The notes: generated by a model not told the origin, from the letters alone. Counted from the first letter of the stretch, positions 46,183-55,035 are shown. The stretch is DNA of 64,000 bases from Modestobacter sp. VKM Ac-2986 (GCF_026967795.1 NZ_JAPVBH010000007.1:1-64000), one strand, 5' to 3'. Made by a program: numbers and translations.

Positions 46183-47145
46183 ATGTCGACGACCCGTTCC
46201 CGGCTGCGCCCCCGTGCGCTGGTGGGCCCCACCATCGGCGCCACCGTGCTCGCCCTGGCACTCACCGGGTGCGGTGGGAGCTCAGAGTCGGCCTCCTCCG
46301 CGGTGCCCGGCGGCGCCCCGTCGTCGGGCACCGCGGTCGACGTGCTCGCCGACGCCCCGGTGGCCGAGGCCGCCGCGATCCTGCCCGGCTCGACCATGGA
46401 GCGGATCAAGGAGCGCGGCGAGCTGGTCGTGGCCGAGGCGCTGGACGCCCCGCTGCTGAGCCAGCAGGACCCGGCGAACCCCGACCAGGTCACCGGCTTC
46501 GACGCCGACATGGCCAAGGCCCTGGCCACCTACATCCTCGGCGAGCCGAAGGTGAAGATCGTGCCGCCCGCGACCGAGACCCGCGAGGCGCTGCTGGCCA
46601 ACGGCACCGTCGATGTCGTCTTCAACACCTACACGATCACCCCGGAGCGGGCCGAGCAGGTCGACTTCGCCGGGCCGTACTTCTCCTCCGGGCTGTCCAT
46701 CGCGGTCAAGACCGGGAACACCGACATCAAGACGGTGGACGACCTCGACGGCAAGAAGGTCATCGTCGGGGCCAACACCCCTGCCGTCACCGCCGTGCCG
46801 GAGCTGGCGCCGAACGCCGAGATCATCACCTTCGGCACCGATCCGCAGGCGGTGCAGGCGCTGACCCAGGGCCGCGGCGACGCCTACGTCCAGGACGTCA
46901 CGCTGCTGGCCAGCAACGCGGTGAGCAACAAGGACATCACCGTGGTGGGGAGCCCCTTCACCTCCGAGCCCTACGGCATCGGCCTGAAGCACGACGACCC
47001 GCAGATGAAGCAGTTCGTCAACGACTGGCTCGAACAGATCTACGCCGACGGCACCTGGACGGAGATCTGGGAGAACTCCCTCGGCACCGTCGTCCAGGGC
47101 GACGCCCCGACCCCGCCGGAGATCGGCTCAGTCCCCGGCTCCTGA
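46183..47145 (+). CDS. amino-acid ABC transporter substrate-binding lipoprotein
   Basis: A 320-residue extracytoplasmic binding protein of family 3 (SBP_bac_3). The signal peptide ends in LTGC with Cys30, the lipid-anchored residue. The fold shows GFDADMAKALATYILGEPKVKIVP, DVVFNTYTITPERAEQVDFAGPYFSSGLSIAV and SEPYGIGLKHDDPQMKQFVNDWL, as in glutamine/glutamate-type binders. The Arg normally contacting the amino-acid carboxylate region is within TITPERAE. ATG 46183 has AGGAGGA upstream. The ligand is probably an amino acid or a modified amino acid. Confidence 0.93.
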   Translation: MSTTRSRLRPRALVGPTIGATVLALALTGCGGSSESASSAVPGGAPSSGTAVDVLADAPVAEAAAILPGSTMERIKERGELVVAEALDAPLLSQQDPANPDQVTGFDADMAKALATYILGEPKVKIVPPATETREALLANGTVDVVFNTYTITPERAEQVDFAGPYFSSGLSIAVKTGNTDIKTVDDLDGKKVIVGANTPAVTAVPELAPNAEIITFGTDPQAVQALTQGRGDAYVQDVTLLASNAVSNKDITVVGSPFTSEPYGIGLKHDDPQMKQFVNDWLEQIYADGTWTEIWENSLGTVVQGDAPTPPEIGSVPGS

Positions 47146-47229
47146 CGCCTGCGCACCCCGGCCCGGTCCACTCGACCGGGCCGGGCGTGTGCCCCCACCG
47201 GATCCCGCCGCCCCTGAGGACACCCGCCC

Positions 47230-47874
47230 GTGGAAGCCCTGCTCGACAACGCCGGCCCGCTGCTGCAGGGCCTGCTGACCACGCTGTGGATCGCCGCGGT
47301 CTCCGGCGTCGGCGCCCTGGTGCTCGGCGTGCTCGTCGCCGCCGCCCGGGTGAGCCCGGTGCCGGTGCTGCGAGGCGTCGCCTTCGGCTACGTCCAGCTG
47401 TTCCTCAACGTGCCGCTGCTGGCACTGCTGGTGCTCTTCGTCTTCGCCCTGCCCGACGTCGGCCTGCTCATGCCGCTGACCACGACCGTCGTGGTCGTGC
47501 TGGTCGTCTACGAGGCCGCCTACGTCGCCGAGGCGGTGCGCAGCGGGGTCAACACCGTCCCCCTGGGCCAGGCAGAGGCCGCCCGCGCGCTGGGCCTGAC
47601 CTTCCTGCAGAGCCTGCGGCTGGTGGTGCTGCCGCAGGCCGTGCGCGCCGTCGTCCAGCCGCTGGGCAACGTGCTGATCGCGCTGGTGATGAACACGGCG
47701 CTGGCCGCGGCGGTCGGCGTCGTGGAGCTGACCTCGGCCACGAACAAGGTGAACCTGGTGGAAGCCCAACCGATCCCGATCTTCGCCGGCGCCGGCGTGC
47801 TCTACATGCTGGTCGCGCTCACCATCGGGCTGCTCAGCGGCGTGGTCGAGCGCCGGGTGGCGATCGTCCGATGA
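47230..47874 (+). CDS. amino-acid ABC transporter permease 1
   Basis: A 214-residue permease with about five membrane helices. The cytoplasmic coupling loop reads EAVRSGVNTVPLGQAEAARALGLTFLQSLRLVVLPQAVRAVVQPLGN, the EAA motif of HisM/GlnP-type permeases. GTG 47230 is the first start. Its stop overlaps the start of the second permease (ATGA). Confidence 0.93.
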   Translation: MEALLDNAGPLLQGLLTTLWIAAVSGVGALVLGVLVAAARVSPVPVLRGVAFGYVQLFLNVPLLALLVLFVFALPDVGLLMPLTTTVVVVLVVYEAAYVAEAVRSGVNTVPLGQAEAARALGLTFLQSLRLVVLPQAVRAVVQPLGNVLIALVMNTALAAAVGVVELTSATNKVNLVEAQPIPIFAGAGVLYMLVALTIGLLSGVVERRVAIVR

Positions 47875-48737
47875 GCGCGCGCCGCACCCCGACCGCGAGC
47901 GTCCTCTACGACGCCCCCGGCCCCCGCACCCGCCGCCGCATCGCGATCGCCTCCGCCGTCACCGTCATCGTGGTCGGTGCCGCCCTGGTCCTCGCACTGC
48001 GGGAGTTCGCCTCGCACGGGCAGCTGGACGCCGAGCGCTGGGCGCCGTTCGCCAGCTGGCCGATCTGGTCCTACCTGCTCGTCGGGCTGCGCGGCACCCT
48101 GCAGGCGGCCGCCGTCACCGCGGTGCTGTCGGCCGCGGTCGGGGTGCTTCTGGCCCTGGGCCGGCTCAGCCGCGCGCGGCTGGTGCGCTGGCCGGCCACC
48201 GCCTACATCGAGGTCGCCCGCTCGCTGCCGGTGCTGCTGCTCATCTACGTCACGCTGTTCGGCCTGCCCCGCTACGGCATCGACCTGCCGCTGCTGTGGA
48301 AGCTCGTCCTCCCGCTGACCGTGGCCAACTCCGCGGCCTTCGCCGAGATCTTCCGGGCCGGCATCCTCAGCCTGCCCCGCGGGCAGGACGAGGCCGCCCG
48401 CAGCCTGGGCATGAGCGGCGCCCAGTCGATGCGGCTGGTCGTGCTGCCCCAGGCGGTCCGCCGGGTCACCCCCTCGGTGGTCACCCAGCTGGTCAGCCTG
48501 CTCAAGGACACCTCGCTGGGCTACGTCGTCGCCTTCACCGAGCTGCTGTTCCGGGCGCAGGTGCTGGCCTCCTACAACCGCCTCCTGGTGCAGACCTTCC
48601 TGGTCGTCACCCTCATGTACCTCGTCGTCAACGGGCTGCTGTCGGCCCTGGCCAGCCGGCTGCAGGACGCCAGCCGGCGGCGCACGCCGACCACCCCGGA
48701 CGTCCCCCTGCTCGCCGCCAAGGAGATCCATGCCTGA
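47871..48737 (+). CDS. amino-acid ABC transporter permease 2
   Basis: A 288-residue permease. A basic cytoplasmic N-terminus precedes the first helix (about 27-45), and the EAA loop is EIFRAGILSLPRGQDEAARSLGMSGAQSMRLVVLPQAVRRVTPSVV. It forms a heterodimer with permease 1. Its last bases overlap the asparaginase start by eight bases, so the downstream catabolic genes are translated with the transporter. Confidence 0.93.
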   Translation: MSARRTPTASVLYDAPGPRTRRRIAIASAVTVIVVGAALVLALREFASHGQLDAERWAPFASWPIWSYLLVGLRGTLQAAAVTAVLSAAVGVLLALGRLSRARLVRWPATAYIEVARSLPVLLLIYVTLFGLPRYGIDLPLLWKLVLPLTVANSAAFAEIFRAGILSLPRGQDEAARSLGMSGAQSMRLVVLPQAVRRVTPSVVTQLVSLLKDTSLGYVVAFTELLFRAQVLASYNRLLVQTFLVVTLMYLVVNGLLSALASRLQDASRRRTPTTPDVPLLAAKEIHA

Positions 48738-49713
48738 GCACCCGTACGCCGAGCTCGCCGTGCTCGAGCGCAACGGCTTCCCCGAGAGCCGACACCTGGG
48801 CACCCTGGTCGGCCTGGCCGCCGACGGCACCGTCGCGCTGCGGCTGGGCGACGCGGACACCGCCGTGCTGCCCCGGTCCTCGACCAAGCCGTGGCAGGCG
48901 CTGGCCTGCCGCACCGCCGGGCTGCACCTGTCCACCGAGGCCACCGCCCTGTCGGCCGGCAGCCACACCGGCGAGGACCGGCACGTCGCCGTCGTCCGGG
49001 AGGTGCTGGCCGCGGCCGGGCTGGACGAGTCCGCGCTGGGCTGCCCGGTCGACTGGCCCGAGGACGAACCCACCCGCGAGCGGCTGATCGCCGCCGGCGA
49101 GCAGCGCAGCCGGGTGCGGATGAACTGCTCGGGCAAGCACGCCGCGATGCTGGCCGCCAGCGTGCACAACGGATGGGACGTCGCCGGCTACCTCGACCCC
49201 GCCCACCCGCTGCAGCAGCTGGTGGCCGAGACGGTCGCCGGGGCCAGCGGCGGGCCGGTCACCGCGACCGCGGTCGACGGCTGCGGCGCGCCGCTGTTCG
49301 GCACCACCGTGCTCGGGCTGGCCCGCGCCGTCCGGTCGATGGTGCTCAGCCCGGGGGGGTCCGACGCCCGCGCGGTGGCCGACGCGATGCGCGCGGCCCC
49401 GGAGTTCGTCGGCGGCACCGGACACGTCAACACCCAGGTCATGCAGCTGCTGCCCGGTGTGCTCGCCAAGGGCGGCGCCGAGGGTGTGCTGGTGACCGCG
49501 GCGGCCACCGGCCAGGCGGTCGCGATGAAGGTCGTCGACGGCTCGCCCCGGGCGACCACGGTGCTCGCGCTGGCGGCGCTGCGGCACCTGGGGGTCGACA
49601 CCTCCCCGGCCGCGGCGCTCACCGAGGTGCCGGTGCTCGGTGGCGGCCGCCCGGTCGGCCGGCTGCAGCTCGGTGCCGACCTGCGGACCGCCCTCGGGGA
49701 CGCGACCGCGTGA
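48730..49713 (+). CDS. asparaginase II family protein
   Basis: A 327-residue enzyme of the plant/Rhizobium-type asparaginase II family (not the E. coli type). Family motifs are LPRSSTKPWQALA, LSAGSHTGEDRHVAVV, VRMNCSGKHAAMLAASVHNGWD with conserved Cys and His, and the TAVDGCGAPLFGTT segment. It would release ammonia from L-asparagine or a modified asparagine. It overlaps the permease gene and is followed by cutC with a four-base overlap, so the compound imported by this ABC system probably carries an asparagine-type amide. Confidence 0.88.
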   Translation: MPEHPYAELAVLERNGFPESRHLGTLVGLAADGTVALRLGDADTAVLPRSSTKPWQALACRTAGLHLSTEATALSAGSHTGEDRHVAVVREVLAAAGLDESALGCPVDWPEDEPTRERLIAAGEQRSRVRMNCSGKHAAMLAASVHNGWDVAGYLDPAHPLQQLVAETVAGASGGPVTATAVDGCGAPLFGTTVLGLARAVRSMVLSPGGSDARAVADAMRAAPEFVGGTGHVNTQVMQLLPGVLAKGGAEGVLVTAAATGQAVAMKVVDGSPRATTVLALAALRHLGVDTSPAAALTEVPVLGGGRPVGRLQLGADLRTALGDATA

Positions 49714-50414
49714 CCCTGGTCGAGATCTGCGTCGACGACGTCGCCGGGGCCCGGAGCGCCGAGGCCGCCGGCGCGGACCGCGTCGAGCTGTGCGCCGACC
49801 TGCTCGAGGGCGGCATCACCCCCAGCGCCGGCATGCTCGAGCGCACGCTGGCCGCAGTGACCCGGGTGAGCGTGCAGGTGCTCGTCCGGCCTCGCGGCGG
49901 GGACTTCCGCTACGACGCCGACGAGGTCGCGGTCATGCGCGCGGACATCCGCACCGCCCGCACCCTGGGCGCCGGTGCCACCGTGCCGGTCGGCTTCGTG
50001 CTCAGCGGCCTGACCGCCGACGGCCGGGTCGACCGGGCGGTGCTCGCCGCGCTGCTCGAGGAGTGCGGCGACGCACCGACCACCTTCAGCAAGGCCTTCG
50101 ACGAGGTGCCCGATCGTCGGGCCGCACTCGACGACCTGGCGGCGCTGGGCGTGCACCGCGTGCTCACCTCCGGCGGCGCCGCCACGGCCGCGGCCGGCGC
50201 CGAGGAGCTGCGGGCCCTGGCCGCCGACGGACGGGTGACCGTGCTGGCCGGAGGGTCGGTGCGGTCGAACAACGTGGGCGCGCTGCTCACGCGCACCGGC
50301 GTACCGGAGGTGCACCTGCGCGCGCCCGGGCCCGCCGGCGGCCGACCCCGCACCTCTCCGGCGGAGGTCGCGGCCGTGGTGGCGGCGGTCCGGGCCACCC
50401 GGGACGACGCGTGA
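49710..50414 (+). CDS. cutC: CutC-family TIM-barrel protein
   Basis: A 234-residue CutC homologue: LVEICVDDVAGARSAEAAGADRVELCADLLEGGITPS at the N-terminus, VLVRPRGGDFRYDADEV, and TSGGAATAAAGAEELRALAADGRVTVLAGGSVRSNNV at the C-terminus. Despite the copper-homeostasis name, the family's role is unsettled and it often sits with sugar genes. Here it lies between an asparaginase and a sugar kinase with GTGA overlaps on both sides, which favours a catabolic role in this operon over copper resistance. Confidence 0.92.
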   Translation: MTLVEICVDDVAGARSAEAAGADRVELCADLLEGGITPSAGMLERTLAAVTRVSVQVLVRPRGGDFRYDADEVAVMRADIRTARTLGAGATVPVGFVLSGLTADGRVDRAVLAALLEECGDAPTTFSKAFDEVPDRRAALDDLAALGVHRVLTSGGAATAAAGAEELRALAADGRVTVLAGGSVRSNNVGALLTRTGVPEVHLRAPGPAGGRPRTSPAEVAAVVAAVRATRDDA

Positions 50415-51448
50415 CCGGCGCGCCGCCGGCCGAGGTGGCCGCTATCGCCGTCGACGTGGGCGGGACGACGGTCAAGGGCGCGCTCGTCGACGCCGCCGGC
50501 CGGCCGCTGCACGAGCTGGCCGCACCCACCTCCCCCGCCGACGGGACCCCGGTCGCCGACGTGCTGACCGCGGTGCTCGCCGGGCTGGCCGGCCGCGCCG
50601 CGGCGTCGGGGCTGCGCGTGGTCGGTGCCGGTGTCGTCACCCCGGGCACCGTCGACGAGACCACCGGCCGGGTCGGGTTCGCGGCCAACCTGGGCTGGCG
50701 GGACTTCGACCTGCGCACCCACCTGGAGCAGCGGGTCGCCGTGCCGGTGGCCGTCGGCCACGACGTGCGGGCCGCGGGAGCCGCCGAGGCGCTGCTGGGC
50801 GCCGGCCGCGGCGCACGCGACCTCGCCTTCGTCGCACTGGGCACCGGCATCGCTGCGGCCCTGGTCACCGGCGGGGCCGTGGTGAGCGGGGCCACCCGCG
50901 CGGCCGGGGAGATCGGGCACATGCCCGTCCACCCTGGCGGACGACCGTGCACCTGCGGCCAGGTCGGCTGCCTGGAGGCCTACGCCTCCGGCGCCGCCGT
51001 GGCGCGCCGCTACGCCGAGCTCGGCGGCCGGCCCGGCAGCACGGCCGGGGACGTCGCTGCGGCGCTGGGCACCGACCCGGCGGCCGACCGGGCGTGGCAG
51101 GAGGCGGTGCAGGCGCTCGCGCTGGCGTCGAGCACGCTGACCATGGCCCTGGACCCGGCGCTGCTGGTCTTCGGTGGCGGGCTGGGCCGGGCCGGGGAGC
51201 GGCTGCTCGCCCCGCTGCGCTGGGAGCTGGCCGGGCTGCTCGCCTGGCGGGCCGCGCCCCGGCTCGCCGCTGCCGAGCTGGGCCAGGACGCCGGCCGGGT
51301 GGGCGCGGCGATGCTGGCCTACCGCGCCGCCGGGCACGGCGCCGTCGTCGAGCGCTGGACCACCGGCGACGTGCTCGGCCGCCGCGCCACGTCCCCGGGC
51401 CCCACGACCGTCCCCCCGGCTGCCCGCCGGGTCCGAGAGGAGAGCTGA
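50411..51448 (+). CDS. ROK-family sugar kinase
   Basis: A 345-residue ROK kinase. The ATP loop AIAVDVGGTTVKGALVDAAG keeps DxGxT, the catalytic Asp is in VAVGHDVRAAG, and the Zn site is HPGGRPCTCGQVGCLEAYASG. No DNA-binding domain is present, unlike the upstream ROK repressor. It phosphorylates a hexose or amino sugar. NagB, three bases downstream, uses glucosamine-6-phosphate, so glucosamine or a derived sugar is a likely substrate. GTG 50411 overlaps the cutC stop. Confidence 0.93.
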   Translation: MTGAPPAEVAAIAVDVGGTTVKGALVDAAGRPLHELAAPTSPADGTPVADVLTAVLAGLAGRAAASGLRVVGAGVVTPGTVDETTGRVGFAANLGWRDFDLRTHLEQRVAVPVAVGHDVRAAGAAEALLGAGRGARDLAFVALGTGIAAALVTGGAVVSGATRAAGEIGHMPVHPGGRPCTCGQVGCLEAYASGAAVARRYAELGGRPGSTAGDVAAALGTDPAADRAWQEAVQALALASSTLTMALDPALLVFGGGLGRAGERLLAPLRWELAGLLAWRAAPRLAAAELGQDAGRVGAAMLAYRAAGHGAVVERWTTGDVLGRRATSPGPTTVPPAARRVREES

Positions 51449-51450
51449 CC

Positions 51451-52248
51451 GTGGAGGTCGTCCTGCTGCCCACCCCCACCGACTGCGGGCGGGTGGTCGC
51501 CGACGCGCTGCAGGCTGGGCTGGCCCGGGCCCGCGTGCGGGGCGCCCCCGCCGTGCTCGGCCTGGCCACCGGGTCCTCGCCGCTGCTGGCCTACCGCGAG
51601 CTCGTCCGCCGGCACGCCGAGGAGGGGTTGTCCTTCGCCGACGTCGAGGCGTTCCTGCTCGACGAGTACGTCGGCCTGCCCGCCGGGCACCCGGAGTCCT
51701 ACCGGGAGGTCATCCGCCGGGAGCTCACCGACGCGGTGGGGATCGACCCGGCCCGGGTGCACGGCCCCGACGGCGCCGCACCGGACCCGCTGGCGGCGGC
51801 ACTCGCGTACGAGGAGCGGCTGCAGGCGGCCGGCCCGGTCGTGGTGCAGCTGCTGGGGATCGGCACGAACGGACACGTCGGCTTCAACGAGCCCGGCTCG
51901 TCGCTGTCCAGCCGCACCCGGGTGAAGACGCTCACCGAGCAGACCCGCGCCGACAACGCGCGGTTCTTCGCCGACGACGTCGACGCGGTGCCCCGGCACG
52001 TGCTGACCCAGGGGCTGGGCACCATCCTGCGTGCCGAGCACCTGGTGCTGGTGGCCACCGGCGAGCAGAAGGCCGCCCCCGTGGCCGCCGCGCTCGAGGG
52101 CCCGCTCACCGCGTCGGTGCCCGGGTCGGTCCTCCAGCTGCACCCGCACGTCACCGTCGTGGTCGACGAGGCGGCCGGCAGCCGGCTGGCGCTGGCCGAC
52201 CACCACCGCCACGCGCTCACGCACAAGCCGGCCGACCAGGGCTGGTGA
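51451..52248 (+). CDS. nagB: glucosamine-6-phosphate deaminase
   Basis: A 265-residue NagB. Motifs are LGLATGSSPLLAYREL, FLLDEYVGLPAGHPESY with the catalytic Asp, and LLGIGTNGHVGFNEPGSSLSSRTRVKTLTEQTR with the ring-opening His; the Asn in TNGH is the usual form in Gram-positive NagB. It converts glucosamine-6-phosphate to fructose-6-phosphate and ammonia. GTG 51451 has GAGAGGAGAG upstream. It is the last gene of the operon and is followed by a hairpin. No NagA deacetylase is present in the window. Confidence 0.94.
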   Translation: MEVVLLPTPTDCGRVVADALQAGLARARVRGAPAVLGLATGSSPLLAYRELVRRHAEEGLSFADVEAFLLDEYVGLPAGHPESYREVIRRELTDAVGIDPARVHGPDGAAPDPLAAALAYEERLQAAGPVVVQLLGIGTNGHVGFNEPGSSLSSRTRVKTLTEQTRADNARFFADDVDAVPRHVLTQGLGTILRAEHLVLVATGEQKAAPVAAALEGPLTASVPGSVLQLHPHVTVVVDEAAGSRLALADHHRHALTHKPADQGW

Positions 52249-52258
52249 CCCGGGCCGG

Positions 52259-52288
52259 GGCAGCCGGTCGTCCCGGCGACCGGCTGCC
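52259..52288. terminator. hairpin between convergent nagB and amidase
   Basis: Arms 52259-52270 and 52277-52288 pair perfectly (12 bp) with a six-base loop, lying between the nagB stop and the minus-strand amidase stop at 52291. It probably serves both. Confidence 0.65.
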
Positions 52289-52290
52289 GG

Positions 52291-53703
52291 TCAGGCCGCC
52301 TGCGCCGGGTCGGCGAGCTGCGGCACCTGCAGGTGCCAGTCGGTGCGGCGCTGGAACGCCTCGCCCGCGCGCAGCACCGTCTGCTCCTCGAAGGGCCGCC
52401 CGGCGATCTGCAGGCCCAGCGGCAGCCCGCCGCCGGTGAACCCCATCGGGACCGACAGGACCGGGTTGCCGGTGGTGTTCCAGTAGCCGGCGCGCACCGT
52501 CGTGCCCCCGTCCAGCCGGTCCCACCGGGTCTGGACCAGTGGCGGGGCACCGGCGGTCACGGTCGGGGTGACCACCAGGTCGACCTGGGCGAACAGCTCG
52601 GCGACCCGGCGCATGCCGACGCGGCGGACCCGCTGGGCCTGCACGAAGTCGGTCGCGCTGTAGTACAGGCCCGCGGCGATCCGGCTGCGCGTGAGCTTCC
52701 CGTACCGCGTCCACTGCCGCTCGAAGTCCGGCTGGTGGTAGGTGGCGGCCTCGACGAACATGGTCATGACGTTGACCAGGTTCAGCTCCGCCCACAGCGG
52801 CAGCCGCACGTCCACGACCTCCGCCCCCGCCGCGCGCAGCACCTCGACGGCGGCCGCGAGCACCCCGGGCACCGCGGGGTCGTCGCCCCGGGCCGGGGCC
52901 GCCGTCATGTCGTCGACGCCGATCCGCAGCCCGGTCAGGTCCCCGGTCAGCGCGGCCGGGTAGTCGTCCACCGGCTCGCGCACCGAGGTGGGGTCGGAGT
53001 CGTCGGCGCCGGCGAGCACCGACAGCAGCAGGGCGCAGTCGGCGGCGCTGCGGGCCATCGGGCCGATGCGGTCCATGCTGTAGGCCAGCGGCACGCACCC
53101 GGACTTGGGCACCCGGCCGTAGGTGGGCATCAGCCCGGTGATGCCGCAGAACGCCGCGGGGATGCGGATGCTGCCGCCGGTGTCGGTGCCCAGGCCGGCG
53201 AGGAACTGCCCCGTCGCCACCCCGCTGCCGGTCCCGGAGCTGGACCCGCCGGGGTGGTGGCCGGCGTCCCAGGGGTTGCGCAGCACCGGGAACGGGCTGC
53301 CCTCGTCGGACTCCCCGATGGCGAACTCGGCGGTGGTCGTCTTGCCCATCACGATCCCGCCTGCATGGCGCAGCCGGGTGACCACGACGGCGTCGCGGCG
53401 GCCGTTCCACTCCGGGTCGTGCACCAGGCTCTGCGCCGTGGTCGGGCCCTCGGAGGTGGTGATCAGGTCCTTGACCCCCAGCGGGACCCCGGTGAGCGGG
53501 CCGACCGGGTCCCCGGAGGAGAGCCGGGCGTCCGCGGCGACCGCCGCCGCGCGGGCCTGGTCCACGTAGCGGTCGAGGAAGGTGCCGAACCGGGCGTCCA
53601 GCCGGTCGGCGGCGTCGATCGCCTGCTCCACCAGCTCGACGCTGGACACCTCCCCGGCGCGCAGCGCGGCCGCGGCGGCGGTGACGGTGAGCGGTGCGTC
53701 CAC
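52291..53703 (-). CDS. amidase-signature enzyme, AtzE-like
   Basis: A 470-residue amidase-signature hydrolase. The Lys is in PLGVKDLITTSEGP and the Ser pair in HHPGGSSSGTGSGVATGQFLAGLGTDTGGSIRIPAAFCGITGLMPTYGRV. A small GatC/AtzG-like protein is encoded immediately upstream on the same strand, an arrangement known for AtzE-AtzG (1-carboxybiuret hydrolase). Substrates of such pairs include ureides. It may act on a downstream product of ring-opening enzymes, but it is 11 kb away from the barbiturase cluster, with no shared operator seen. Confidence 0.88.
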   Translation of the reverse strand: MDAPLTVTAAAAALRAGEVSSVELVEQAIDAADRLDARFGTFLDRYVDQARAAAVAADARLSSGDPVGPLTGVPLGVKDLITTSEGPTTAQSLVHDPEWNGRRDAVVVTRLRHAGGIVMGKTTTAEFAIGESDEGSPFPVLRNPWDAGHHPGGSSSGTGSGVATGQFLAGLGTDTGGSIRIPAAFCGITGLMPTYGRVPKSGCVPLAYSMDRIGPMARSAADCALLLSVLAGADDSDPTSVREPVDDYPAALTGDLTGLRIGVDDMTAAPARGDDPAVPGVLAAAVEVLRAAGAEVVDVRLPLWAELNLVNVMTMFVEAATYHQPDFERQWTRYGKLTRSRIAAGLYYSATDFVQAQRVRRVGMRRVAELFAQVDLVVTPTVTAGAPPLVQTRWDRLDGGTTVRAGYWNTTGNPVLSVPMGFTGGGLPLGLQIAGRPFEEQTVLRAGEAFQRRTDWHLQVPQLADPAQAA

Positions 53704-53710
53704 GACCGGT

Positions 53711-53965
53711 TCAGGCCCGCGCGCTGAACAGCACAGCCGGCTCGTCGTAGCGTGCCCCGGGGACGGCGTAGAGCAGCCGCACCGCGGCCCGGGCTGCGCG
53801 GAAGCCGTCGACCAGGCCGGCCACCTCGTCCTCGGCCGGCGTCAGGTGGGCCATCGCCAGCAGCGCGCGGACCGCGGTCTCGGGGTCGGGCCCCGGCTCG
53901 GCGGGCAGCTCCGCGGCCAGCTCGGCAGCGAGCTCGACCGCCGCCGTCGCGTACATCTGGGTCAC
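53711..53965 (-). CDS. AtzG/GatC-like small subunit
   Basis: An 84-residue helical protein that ends seven bases before the AtzE-like amidase. Its second half ([44 protein letters not shown]) matches the GatC/AtzG pattern of two helices followed by a DEPAxxF tail that wraps the amidase partner. GTG 53965 is preferred since GGAGG lies five bases upstream on the minus strand. The frame is open upstream but Pro/Arg-rich. A role as partner of the amidase is inferred from neighbourhood. Confidence 0.7.
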   Translation of the reverse strand: MTQMYATAAVELAAELAAELPAEPGPDPETAVRALLAMAHLTPAEDEVAGLVDGFRAARAAVRLLYAVPGARYDEPAVLFSARA

Positions 53966-54067
53966 TCGTACCTCCGGTGCGAGGGGTGGGGACGCGACGC
54001 CTGGGAGGGCACGGCGGGGCGAGGGTATCCACGCGCCCGGCGCGGCGCCGGACACCCGCCCGTGTCG

Positions 54068-54994
54068 CTACCGCGTCGCGACCGTGGCCCGGCGGGCGAG
54101 CAGCTGGCTGGCCACGTTGGCGCCGACGATGGCCACGATGCCGGCCCACGCGTCCCAGCCCAGGCCCTCCCCCAGCACGACCAGCCCGACCACCGCGGCG
54201 AGCACCGGGTTGATGCTCATGAACACCCCGTAGGCCCCCGTGGCCACCCGGCGCAGCGCCTGCAGGTCGACGAACAGCGGCACCGCGGAGGCCAGCACCC
54301 CGGCGGTGACCGCGCACGCCGCCGTCGCCGCCGACGGCGGGTGCTGGCCGAGCACGACCAGCCCGACCGGCAGGAACACCAGCGCGGAGATCCCCGCCGC
54401 CGTCGCCGGGCCGGCCCCGCCGGGCACCCGGGCGCCGAGCTCCCGGTTGACCAGGATGTAGGCCGCCCAGCAGCCCGCGGCCAGCAGGCCGAGCCCGATG
54501 CCCACGTAGTCGGTGGTCGGCTGGGGACGGGTGAGGACGACGACCCCGCCGGCCGCCACCAGCGCGCACAGCAGCGGCCCTCGCCCCCGGGCGCCGCGCA
54601 GGGCCAGCGCGAGCGGGCCGAGGAACTCCAGCGTCACCGCCAGACCGAGCCCGACCCGGTCGACGGCGGTGTAGAGCGAGAGGTTCATCGTGGCGAAGAC
54701 GACGACCAGCAGCAGCACCGGCCGCCACTGCGCCGCGGTGAACCGCCAGGGCCGCGGCCGGGCGACGGCCACCAGCACCGCCCCGGCCACCCACTGCCGG
54801 ACGGCCACCACGCCCACCGCGCCGATCGCCGGGAACGCCAGCGCGCCGACGGCGGCGCCGACCTGGTTGGACAGCGCGCTGCCGGCCATCATCGCCACCC
54901 CGACCCACGCACCACCGGCCAGCGGGGTCACCGGTGCCACCGGCCGCTCGGCGGCCTGCTGCACGCCGTCCGCCAGGGGCTGCTCCGTGCGCAT
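54068..54994 (-). CDS. EamA-family exporter (RhtA-like)
   Basis: A 308-residue transporter with ten predicted helices arranged as two EamA repeats. Signatures are LEFLGPLALALRGARGRGPLL in the first and AAYILVNRELGARVPG/FMSINPVLAAVVGLVVLGEGL in the second, as in RhtA threonine/homoserine exporters. It exports an amino acid or metabolite across the membrane. ATG 54994 is used. It is divergent from the LysR gene and the intergenic space holds a T-N11-A box, so LysR probably controls it. Confidence 0.9.
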   Translation of the reverse strand: MRTEQPLADGVQQAAERPVAPVTPLAGGAWVGVAMMAGSALSNQVGAAVGALAFPAIGAVGVVAVRQWVAGAVLVAVARPRPWRFTAAQWRPVLLLVVVFATMNLSLYTAVDRVGLGLAVTLEFLGPLALALRGARGRGPLLCALVAAGGVVVLTRPQPTTDYVGIGLGLLAAGCWAAYILVNRELGARVPGGAGPATAAGISALVFLPVGLVVLGQHPPSAATAACAVTAGVLASAVPLFVDLQALRRVATGAYGVFMSINPVLAAVVGLVVLGEGLGWDAWAGIVAIVGANVASQLLARRATVATR

Positions 54995-55022
54995 GGGAGC
55001 ACTGTGCGGGACCGGGGTGCGA

Positions 55023-55035
55023 TGCACACAATGCA
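55023..55035. promoter_or_regulatory. T-N11-A LysR-type box
   Basis: TGCACACAATGCA is a T-N11-A dyad with TGCA half-sites, located between divergent EamA and LysR genes where LysR regulators usually bind. Confidence 0.5.
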
